Shown here in pieces: positions 57,454 through 64,000 of a stretch of 64,000 nucleotides of DNA. A program made the position numbers and the translations under genes. Every line of letters begins with the position of its first letter. Position 1 is the first letter of the stretch. The notes beneath the pieces were generated by a model. The model worked only from the letters and a program-made list of their open reading frames with translations, searched no databases and was not told the DNA's origin. The DNA is from Streptomyces sp. NBC_01775 (GTDB taxonomy: Bacteria; Actinomycetota; Actinomycetes; Streptomycetales; Streptomycetaceae), in assembly GCF_035917675.1 (NCBI RefSeq), contig NZ_CP109104.1:6634001-6698000 (forward strand). The letters run 5' to 3'.

Positions 57454-58692
57454 ATGAGGGCGCTGCACATCGTCACGCTGCATACGCCGACGCACGACTT
57501 CGGGGGGCCCACCAGGGTCGCCCTCAATCTGTGCGGGGGGTTACGCGCTGCCGGGGAGCAGGCCGCGCTGGTCGCGTTGGGGGACGGGTTCCCCGAAGGG
57601 CCGCTGCCGCGCGAGGTGGACGGCGTTCCGGCGCGGCTCTTCCAGGCGCGGCACGTGCTGCCGCGCTTCGAGGTGAGCGGCATCACCTCCCCGGCGATGC
57701 TGGCGGGCGCCCCCGCGCTGCTGCGCTCGGCGGACGTCGTCCATGTGCATCTGATGCGGGACCTGGTCACGCTCCCGATGGCGTTGCTGGCCGCGCGGCT
57801 GGGCCGTCCGCTGGTGCTCCAGACGCACGGCATGATCGACCCGACCCGGAACCGGGTCGCGCGCGCCGTGGATGTGCTGGGGCTGCGGTGGGTGCTGAAG
57901 CGGGCCGACGCGGTGCTGCATCTGACCGACACCGAGCGGGAGTTGACCCGCGCGGTGGTGGCGCCGGAGCCGATGGCACCGGCGTACCGCCTCGTCAACG
58001 GCGTCGAGCCGCAGCCCGCGCGGCAGCCGGCGCCGCCCGGACGGCCGCCGACCGTGCTGTACTGCGCGCGGGTCCAGGAGGGCAAGCGCCCACAGGACTT
58101 CGTCGGGGCGATGCCGACGGTGCTGGAGAAGCATCCGCACGCCCGCTTCGTCATGGCGGGCCCGGACACCGGCGCGCTGGCCGACGACATGCTGGCGCTG
58201 GCCCGTTCGCTGGGCGTGGGGCACGCGCTGGAGTACGTCGGGGCGCTGGACCACGCGGGGGTGCTGGAGCGGCTGCGCTCCAGTGACGTGTACGTACTGC
58301 CCTCCGTCAAGGACGCCTTCTCCGTCTCGGTGCTGGAATCGCTGTCGGTCGGTCTGCCCGTGGTGGTCACCCGCACCAGCGGCCTTGCCCCCGACATCGC
58401 GGCCTCCGGCGCCGGCCGGCTGGTGGACAGCGCGCCGGACGATCCGGCGAACGGGGTACGGGTGGGCCGGGCCGTACTGGAGCTGCTGGAACCGGCCGCC
58501 TCGGCCGCCGCCTCCGAGGCGGCCTGGCGGCTGGCCCAGGACAGCTTCACCCTCGACGCGGTCGTGGACACGCTGCGCGGGGTGTACGAGCGGGTCAGCG
58601 GCCCTCGCCCCCCTCGGGCGACAGCGCGGGTGCGGGCGCGGGCTCTTGCGGGACACCGCCTGACGAGGGGGAGCGCAGCTCGCGCGTCTTGA
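57454..58692 (+). CDS. Glycosyltransferase family 4
   Basis: A 412-residue GT-B transferase: MRALHIVTLHTPTHDFGGPT opening, VVHVHLMRDLVTLP, PLVLQTHGMIDPTRN, then the donor half with VLYCARVQEGKRPQDFV and the EX7E-like region KDAFSVSVLESLSVGLPVVV followed by TRTSGL. It should add a sugar to the lipid-linked repeat unit; identity unknown. SD GAGGGGGG precedes ATG 57454. The 3' end overlaps the convergent GT2 gene by 98 bp, the longest such overlap in this window. Confidence 0.9.
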   Translation: MRALHIVTLHTPTHDFGGPTRVALNLCGGLRAAGEQAALVALGDGFPEGPLPREVDGVPARLFQARHVLPRFEVSGITSPAMLAGAPALLRSADVVHVHLMRDLVTLPMALLAARLGRPLVLQTHGMIDPTRNRVARAVDVLGLRWVLKRADAVLHLTDTERELTRAVVAPEPMAPAYRLVNGVEPQPARQPAPPGRPPTVLYCARVQEGKRPQDFVGAMPTVLEKHPHARFVMAGPDTGALADDMLALARSLGVGHALEYVGALDHAGVLERLRSSDVYVLPSVKDAFSVSVLESLSVGLPVVVTRTSGLAPDIAASGAGRLVDSAPDDPANGVRVGRAVLELLEPAASAAASEAAWRLAQDSFTLDAVVDTLRGVYERVSGPRPPRATARVRARALAGHRLTRGSAARAS

Positions 58693-59497
58693 GGCCGATC
58701 TGCCAGCGGTAGAAGCTCATCGCCAGCGCGTAGTCCAGCCCGGCGCGGCCGTCCAGGAAGCCCCGCTTGTAGACGTAGGCGTAGCCGAAGGACACCAGCG
58801 GCTTCAGCGGGGCACGGTGGAAGAGGCGGCCCTGCCGGGTCTTGGCCTGCCGGATCTGCTCCCGTACGGCGGGGTGGTGCTCCAGCCACGCCTCCCAGTC
58901 CGAGTAGCGGTTGTGCCGCTCGAACCAGGTGCGCACCGGGTCCAGGTCCTGGTGCTCGATGGGCGCCTCCAGCCGCACCACCGGGTCGGCCAGCGGCTGG
59001 TAGTGGCCCTCCTGCTCGCCCATGCCGGGGGCCGCCAGGTCGTCGGGCTCGGGGAAGCGGCAGCGCGTACGGTCCAGCAGGGCGCGCTTGACGATGGTGT
59101 AGCCGTGCCGCAGCCTGCGCCCCGCGAACCAGTATCCGAGCGGGATGTCGAAGGCGGCGGGGCGCACCTTCCGCCCGGGTGCCGGGGTGAAGATCCGGCG
59201 TATCTCCACGAGGAGTTCGGGGCTGGGCGTCTCGTCCCCGTCGAGGAAGAGCAGCCAGTCGGTGTCCGGGTACACATGATCCAGGCACCACTGCTTCTTC
59301 TTCGGGTAGGCGCCGTCCCAGGTGTACGGCACCACTTCGGCGCCCTCCGCCTTGGCGAGCGCGCGGGTGTCGTCCGTGCTGTCCGAGTCGACCACGACCA
59401 CGTGCGCGAAGTGGTCGATGACGGACCGGACGGTCGTCACGATGTTCTCGGCCTCGTTCTTGGTCGGGATCGCGACGACCACCGGCAGTTTTTCCAC
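58595..59497 (-). CDS. Glycosyltransferase family 2 (WaaE/KdtX-like)
   Basis: A 300-residue GT-A transferase: VVVAIPTKNEAENIVTTVRS, VVVVDSDSTDDT, WLLFLDGDETPSPEL (DxD variant) and HYQPLADPVVRLEAPIEHQD, ending with a membrane-associated SFGYAYVYKRGFLDGRAGL. It resembles the WaaE/KdtX or RgpI family acting on lipid-linked glycans. GTG 59497 has GGAGAGG at 8 nt; longer in-frame extension upstream would run into another gene. It overlaps the end of the GT4 gene by 98 bp. Confidence 0.88.
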   Translation of the reverse strand: MEKLPVVVAIPTKNEAENIVTTVRSVIDHFAHVVVVDSDSTDDTRALAKAEGAEVVPYTWDGAYPKKKQWCLDHVYPDTDWLLFLDGDETPSPELLVEIRRIFTPAPGRKVRPAAFDIPLGYWFAGRRLRHGYTIVKRALLDRTRCRFPEPDDLAAPGMGEQEGHYQPLADPVVRLEAPIEHQDLDPVRTWFERHNRYSDWEAWLEHHPAVREQIRQAKTRQGRLFHRAPLKPLVSFGYAYVYKRGFLDGRAGLDYALAMSFYRWQIGLKTRELRSPSSGGVPQEPAPAPALSPEGGEGR

Positions 59498-59568
59498 GCT
59501 GGGCCTCTCCGTCCTTGTGGGTGTTCGTGCGGGTGTCCTGACAGGTGTCCTCGGGCGCTCTGTGCCTG

Positions 59569-60117
59569 TCAGTCCTTGCCCGCGGCCTTGAGCAGCGGGG
59601 CGAACTTCGGGCACAGGTGCTTCACGGCGGGCACCGCGTTGTCGATCTCGCCCGTCCTCAGCGCGCTGATGGCGTTCTTCTTGCTGGCCTTGGCCGTCGT
59701 GCGGATCCGGGCGCACGCGGTCTCGCCCGCCTCCAGGACCGCCGCGGGATCCATACCTTGGGAGACCCGCTTGACCAGGTAGTCCTTCTCCTTCCCGGTG
59801 AAGGAGCCGGTGGCCGGGGTCAGCCGGGCACGGGGCAGCTTGGGCGTGCCCTTGTCCCCGGCCGCCCGGTCGCTGTTCTTCTTGCCCTCCTTGCTCTCCT
59901 TGCCGTCCTTGCTGTCCTCGTCGCCCTTGCCGTCGCCCTTGCCGTCGTCGCCGGGGGAGGCCGACGTGGCGGCGCTGGGCGGGGCGCTGTGGCCGCCCTT
60001 GGTGCCCTTGCCCGCCTTGTCGTCCCCGCCGCCTCCGCCGCCGCATCCGGAGGTGAGCACCACGGCGGCCGTCAGGACGACGGCCGCCACGGCGCTCACG
60101 GGGCCGCGCGTGCTCAC
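59569..60117 (-). CDS. Lipoprotein with charged low-complexity linker
   Basis: A 182-residue lipoprotein. Signal VSAVAAVVLTAAVVLTSGC gives lipobox LTSGC, followed by Gly-rich and Lys/Asp/Gly/Ser-rich stalk (GDGKGDEDSKDGKESKEGKK) and a small C-terminal domain with two Cys (ETACARIRTTAK, VKHLCPKFAPLL) likely disulfide-linked. GTG 60117 overlaps the stop of the propeller gene (GTGA), so the two are coupled. Function unknown; it probably works with the secreted propeller protein near the cell surface. Confidence 0.75.
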   Translation of the reverse strand: MSTRGPVSAVAAVVLTAAVVLTSGCGGGGGGDDKAGKGTKGGHSAPPSAATSASPGDDGKGDGKGDEDSKDGKESKEGKKNSDRAAGDKGTPKLPRARLTPATGSFTGKEKDYLVKRVSQGMDPAAVLEAGETACARIRTTAKASKKNAISALRTGEIDNAVPAVKHLCPKFAPLLKAAGKD

Positions 60118-62201
60118 GGCTTCCCGAAGGTCAGGATGAGCCGGGGACCGGTGCCCCCGTTCTCCCGCGCCCACAGCCACAGGCTGTCGGTGCCGGGGCT
60201 CGTCAGCGCGACGTCGAGCGTGCTGCCCACCGAGCCGCCCACGCCGCTGGTGCTCAGCGGGATGTCATAGCCGGTGTTGCCGTCCGAGGCGCCGGAGAGC
60301 GAGCCGAGCGTGCCGGAGCCGAGCGCGGGCCGGTTGGCGAAGGTGACCGCCGATTCCGACCAGTCGCCGGTGACCGGTACGACGTTGACGGTGTCGGCCG
60401 TCGCCGCGTTCGGGTCGCTGCTGGTGGTGACGGTGAGCTTGGCGGCCTTGAGGACCATCCCGCTGGGTGCGGACGGCACGCTGAAGCGCAGGTAGCTCAG
60501 ATACGCCGAGGAGCCGCGCACCGCCAGCTGCTGGTGGGTGCCGTAGTTGCTGCCGGTCGCCGCGCCGTTGACGTACGCGTCGGCGCTCGCCGCGCGCTCC
60601 ACGGTCGTCTCCGTCGGGGTGCCGGGCCGCGTCACCGACACGGCCTCGGAGCGGGCGCTGGTGTTGGCGTCGTCCGCGTCACTGGCCGTGACCCGGTACG
60701 AGTACGTCGTGCCGGCGCGCACGTCGGTGTCCGTGAAGCTGACCGTCGGCCTGCTCCAGAAGACGGAGTTCGCCGTGGTGGTGTACACCGGCTCGGAGGA
60801 GCCGTTGCGGTAGACGCGGTAGGTGAGCTTGCTGTCGTCCAGGTCGGTGCTGGCCGGCCAGCTCACCCGCACCGAGTTGGTGAGGTTGGACGCCGTCACC
60901 GACTCGGGCACGGTCGGCGCCCGGGTGTCGGGCCCGGTGGTGAAGCGCATCAGGCCCTGCTGGGCCTTGTTGCCACTGCTCTGGATACGGGAGAACGCAC
61001 CGCCCACCCACATGTAGTCGGCGCCGCCGCGCGAGGAGACGGCCATGACGCGGGGCCCGACCTGCTCGACGCCCGAGGGGCCGTCGTCCGTGTCCGGGAA
61101 CCACGCCAGCAGTGGCGTCGGGTTGCTCACCGACTCCGCCAGCAGGTGCTGGCGTTCGTTCAGCTCGCCGAACTGGCCCATGCTGCGGCAGTTGTGCGCG
61201 TGCGAGCTGCTGTAGAGCACGCTCTTGTAGACGGTCAGATCCTGGGTGGCGCCCAGACAGGTGTCCCGCCAGCGCTGCCCGAAGTCGCTGAGGTTCAGCG
61301 CCAGCCGTCCGTCGAAGACGCCGCCGCCCGTGCCTTCGTGGGCGGTGTAGATGCCGGTCTCGTCGACGTAGATGCCCTTGATCACCGAGCCACGGGGCAC
61401 GAAGTACCGCGGGTAGCTGCGCTTGATCGCGCCGGAGGACGCGTCGACCACGGCCAGCGCGTGCGAGTCGGCGCCCCGTACGCGGTCGAAGTCGCCGCCG
61501 AGCACGACGTTCTGCCCGTCCGGCGTCACCTCCACGGCCCGGCCCGTCAGGTCCGCGTCCGCCTCCCACGGCTTGAGGTCCCCGCCGGTGGTGACCGCCG
61601 CGAACTTGCCGCGGTCCTGCCCCTCGACGGAGGTGAAGTCCCCGCCCATGTAGACGGTGTCGCCCGTGACGGCGAGCGCGTGCACGGTCGAGGACACCGA
61701 CAGGCTGAAGCCCGGCTTGACCGTGCAGGACTCGATGTCGATCGCGGCGACCCTGCTGACGCTGGTGCCGTTGACGGCGGCGAAGTTGCCGCCCGCGTAC
61801 AGGGTGTCGCCGTCCGGGGAGACGGCCAGCGCCCGCACCGAGGCCGAGCCGCTGCCCACCGTGAAGTTGAGACGGCAGTCGGTCGGCTCGCCCGTCGCCG
61901 CGTTGAACGCGGCGAAGTTGACGGCCTGGCGCTCGTCGTCCCCCGGCGCCGAGCCGGGCGGGCGGATCGCGGAGAACGTGCCGCCCGCGAAGACGACGCC
62001 CTCGGACTGGGCCATGGCCCATACGACGCCGTTCGTCTGCCATGTCGACAGGTCGTCCGCCGTCATCGCCACGGGCGGCGTGAGCGCCTCGGCCTTGTGG
62101 GCTCCGCGCTCGGTGAGGGCTGGGCCGCCCCAGGTGGCGGCGGCCATGGCCAGCACCGCCGCGAGCCCTGCGACCTTGCGCAGGGTGCTTTTTCTTTTCA
62201 C
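60114..62201 (-). CDS. Secreted propeller-FN3-DNRLRE protein
   Basis: About 695 residues. A signal peptide (KVAGLAAVLAMAAATWGGPA) precedes four to five propeller-like repeats with GGxF signatures (VFAGGTFSAI, LYAGGNFAAVNG, VYMGGDFTSVEG, VVLGGDFDRVRG, MWVGGAFSRI). An FN3 domain (about 425-525; VPESVTASNLTNSVRVSWPA, TYSYRVTASDADD) and a C-terminal DNRLRE/CBM96-like domain (SADAYVNGAATGSNYGT, LKAAKLTVTTSS, WSESAVTFANRP, LWLWARENG) follow. This suggests an extracellular glycan-binding or surface-organising protein. GTG 62201 is chosen after GGGGGAG; TTG 62213 is in frame. Confidence 0.85.
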   Translation of the reverse strand: MKRKSTLRKVAGLAAVLAMAAATWGGPALTERGAHKAEALTPPVAMTADDLSTWQTNGVVWAMAQSEGVVFAGGTFSAIRPPGSAPGDDERQAVNFAAFNAATGEPTDCRLNFTVGSGSASVRALAVSPDGDTLYAGGNFAAVNGTSVSRVAAIDIESCTVKPGFSLSVSSTVHALAVTGDTVYMGGDFTSVEGQDRGKFAAVTTGGDLKPWEADADLTGRAVEVTPDGQNVVLGGDFDRVRGADSHALAVVDASSGAIKRSYPRYFVPRGSVIKGIYVDETGIYTAHEGTGGGVFDGRLALNLSDFGQRWRDTCLGATQDLTVYKSVLYSSSHAHNCRSMGQFGELNERQHLLAESVSNPTPLLAWFPDTDDGPSGVEQVGPRVMAVSSRGGADYMWVGGAFSRIQSSGNKAQQGLMRFTTGPDTRAPTVPESVTASNLTNSVRVSWPASTDLDDSKLTYRVYRNGSSEPVYTTTANSVFWSRPTVSFTDTDVRAGTTYSYRVTASDADDANTSARSEAVSVTRPGTPTETTVERAASADAYVNGAATGSNYGTHQQLAVRGSSAYLSYLRFSVPSAPSGMVLKAAKLTVTTSSDPNAATADTVNVVPVTGDWSESAVTFANRPALGSGTLGSLSGASDGNTGYDIPLSTSGVGGSVGSTLDVALTSPGTDSLWLWARENGGTGPRLILTFGKP

Positions 62202-62232
62202 TTTCTCCCCCAATTTGTGGTGTAGTGCGATC

Positions 62233-62280
62233 TCCTCAAGCGCCGGAGGGGCTGAATTTCAGCCCGTCCGGCGATGAGGA
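62233..62280. repeat. Interspersed palindromic element between propeller gene and gmd
   Basis: TCCTCAAGCGCCGGAGG, GGCTGAA, TTTCAGCCC and CCGGCGATGAGGA form a long imperfect palindrome. It is the same family as the 54349-54435 element. It lies in the 125-bp gap between the end of gmd and the start of the propeller gene, where it may act as a terminator. Confidence 0.8.
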
Positions 62281-62326
62281 AGAGCGCATTAGTGCGATTC
62301 TTTGACGGGGCGGGGCTGGGGAAAGA

Positions 62327-63343
62327 TCAACGGCGGTCGACCCGTACGGTCGACCCCGCAAGTTCCGCGTCCAGCGCGGAAATGTCCGCCTCGACCATGA
62401 TCCGAGCAAGCTCGGGCCACATCACGCGCGGTTTCCAGCCGAGCCGCGACTCGGCCTTCGCCGCGTCGCCGATGAGCGCGTCCACCTCACTGGGCCGCTC
62501 ATATTTCGCGTCGAACCGCACATGGTCCGCCCAGTCGAGGTCCGCCGAGGAAAAGGAGGCGGCGAGGAATTCGCGTACTGTCGCCGCGGTTCCGGTCGCC
62601 ACGACATAGTCGTCGGGGATTTCGTGCTGAAGCATGAGCCACATCGCTTCGACGTATTCGGGGGCGTATCCCCAGTCCCGTACCGCGTCCAGGTTTCCCA
62701 AGTACAGGTGTTTCTGGAGCCCGGCCCGGATGCGGGCGACGGCCCGGGTGATCTTGCGGGTCACGAAGGTCTCGCCGCGGCGGGGGGATTCGTGGTTGAA
62801 GAGGATGCCGTTGACGGCGAACAGGCCGTACGCCTCGCGGTAGTTGACTGTCGACCAGTAGCTGAAGACCTTCGCGCAGCCGTAGGGGCTGCGCGGGTGG
62901 AAGCCGGTGGCCTCGTTCTGCGGCGGCGGTGCCGCGCCGAACATCTCGGAGGAGGACGCCTGGTAGATGCGGGTGTCGATGCCGCTGGCCCGGATCGCCT
63001 CCAGCAGGCGGACCGTGCCCATTCCGGTCACGTCCCCGGTGTAGAGGGGGGAGTCGAAGGAGACCCGTACATGGGACTGGGCACCCAGGTTGTAGACCTC
63101 GTCGGGGCGCAGGTCGCGCAGCAGGTTGACGAGCGCGACGCCGTCGGCGAGGTCGGCGTGGTGCAGCACCAGGGAGCGTTCCAGCTGGTGCGGCTCCTCG
63201 TACAGGTGGTCTATGCGCGCCGTGTTGAAGGACGAGGAGCGGCGCACCAGGCCGTGCACCGTGTAGCCCTTCTCCAGCAGCAGTTCGGTCAGGTACGAGC
63301 CGTCCTGGCCGGTGATGCCGGTGATCAGTGCGCTCTTGGTCAC
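62327..63343 (-). CDS. gmd: GDP-mannose 4,6-dehydratase
   Basis: A 338-residue extended SDR converting GDP-D-mannose to GDP-4-keto-6-deoxy-D-mannose, first step of GDP-L-fucose synthesis. Motifs are [20 protein letters not shown] (cofactor), [67 protein letters not shown] with the Tyr/Lys pair, [16 protein letters not shown] and [16 protein letters not shown] 63343 is the likely start with GGGGACGG upstream. It is divergent from the GDP-fucose synthase gene (116-bp gap). Confidence 0.95.
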   Translation of the reverse strand: MTKSALITGITGQDGSYLTELLLEKGYTVHGLVRRSSSFNTARIDHLYEEPHQLERSLVLHHADLADGVALVNLLRDLRPDEVYNLGAQSHVRVSFDSPLYTGDVTGMGTVRLLEAIRASGIDTRIYQASSSEMFGAAPPPQNEATGFHPRSPYGCAKVFSYWSTVNYREAYGLFAVNGILFNHESPRRGETFVTRKITRAVARIRAGLQKHLYLGNLDAVRDWGYAPEYVEAMWLMLQHEIPDDYVVATGTAATVREFLAASFSSADLDWADHVRFDAKYERPSEVDALIGDAAKAESRLGWKPRVMWPELARIMVEADISALDAELAGSTVRVDRR

Positions 63344-63459
63344 GAGCCGTCCCCGTTCGATGAGTGTGAGTGTGCCGCCGGATAGGGATGGAGAGCCGTT
63401 ACGTTCCGTTTGTCGGCAACCTCCGCGAACAGGGGTGCGTACTGGCACAATCCGGAGAC

Positions 63460-64000
63460 ATGACGCCTCCTCAGAACGTGCCTGCTCCGCACGCCCCTAC
63501 GACCTCGACCGAGCCGGGTGCGGCGCTCCTGCTGCCGTCCGGTGCCCGGGTCTTCGTCGCCGGTCACCGGGGCCTCGTCGGCTCCGCCGTCGCCCGCAGG
63601 CTGACCGCTGAGGGCTACGAGGTGCTCACCCGCGACCGCACGGATCTCGACCTGCGCGACGCGGCCGGCACCGAGCACTGGCTGCGCGCCGAGCGGCCCG
63701 ACGCCGTGGTCCTCGCGGCGGCGAAGGTCGGCGGGATCATGGCCAACAAGACCTTCCCCGTGCCCTTCTTGGAGGACAACCTCCGCATCCAGCTCAGCGT
63801 CGTCGCGGGCGCGCACGCCGCCGGGGTCGGCAGGCTGCTGTTCCTGGGGTCCTCGTGCATCTACCCCAAGCACGCCCCGCAGCCGATATCCGAGGACGCC
63901 CTGCTCACGGGCCCGCTGGAGGCGACCAACGAGCCGTACGCGCTGGCGAAGATCGCGGGCATCACGCAGGTGCGGGCCTATCGCGAGCAGTACGGCCGCT
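63460..64000 (+). CDS. fcl: GDP-L-fucose synthase (5' part, runs off the window)
   Basis: The first 180 residues are present. The NADP site reads [18 protein letters not shown] after a 26-residue N-terminal extension. Other motifs are [35 protein letters not shown] (diagnostic), [18 protein letters not shown] and [15 protein letters not shown] with the catalytic Tyr/Lys. It converts GDP-4-keto-6-deoxymannose to GDP-L-fucose. A CACAAT -10-like box lies 8 nt before ATG 63460, and GGAG sits at 4 nt, so both leaderless and SD-led starts are possible. Confidence 0.94.
   Translation, partial: MTPPQNVPAPHAPTTSTEPGAALLLPSGARVFVAGHRGLVGSAVARRLTAEGYEVLTRDRTDLDLRDAAGTEHWLRAERPDAVVLAAAKVGGIMANKTFPVPFLEDNLRIQLSVVAGAHAAGVGRLLFLGSSCIYPKHAPQPISEDALLTGPLEATNEPYALAKIAGITQVRAYREQYGR

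Overview
The window is very GC-rich with strong third-position GC bias and SD-led or leaderless actinobacterial genes. Mycothiol-dependent DinB-type enzymes, an F420-type nitroreductase-like protein, a type A RNase P RNA, an RNase HI/phosphatase fusion gene and characteristic interspersed palindromes all point to Streptomyces or a close relative. The genes 9930-14974 (Nif3-like, C4 zinc ribbon, RNase HI-phosphatase, zinc-ribbon membrane protein, eda, yaaA) resemble the conserved neighbourhood of S. coelicolor SCO2299. No tRNA, CRISPR array, insertion sequence or prophage was seen.

Layout. 1-2768: an ABC exporter and a partial DesK-type histidine kinase in one leftward operon. 3145-7376: a DinB-like enzyme, then a rightward MaoC hydratase / zinc alcohol dehydrogenase / SDR operon behind a KstR-like palindrome. 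7441-14974: housekeeping-type genes, including a CTG-initiated zinc-ribbon gene and a decayed siderophore-binding protein. 15322-31476: mixed single genes: a bicovalent FAD oxidase, an atypical radical SAM enzyme, an Erm rRNA methyltransferase, a MerR-PP2C phosphatase fusion with its own MerR-type promoter, a PhzF protein, an FMN alpha-hydroxy-acid oxidase and rnpB. 31585-39590: accessory island with a putative conflict system, i.e. a divergent small Cys/His protein gene and membrane protein gene facing a 1541-residue protein with eighteen 45-residue TPR-like repeats and a C-terminal CHAT (caspase-like) peptidase, followed by a SUKH-4 immunity-type protein. 39886-49760: MFS drug exporter, serine hydrolase, lipoproteins, Rsm22-type methyltransferase, dimethylargininase behind a hairpin and a nine-codon leader ORF, and a TetR regulator with two operators. 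49908-64000: lipid and glycan genes: CDP-alcohol phosphotransferase, nucleotidyltransferase, three glycosyltransferases, Wzz-, Wzy- and Wzx-like proteins, a secreted propeller-FN3-DNRLRE protein, and divergent gmd and fcl for GDP-L-fucose, which suggests a fucose-containing extracellular polysaccharide.

The most interesting loci are the TPR-CHAT locus with its nested repeat architecture, the dimethylargininase leader, the MerR-PP2C fusion with a 19-bp-spacer promoter, and a 30-nt interspersed element that lies in frame inside the Wzz-like gene. All functional statements rest on motif reading without database searches.
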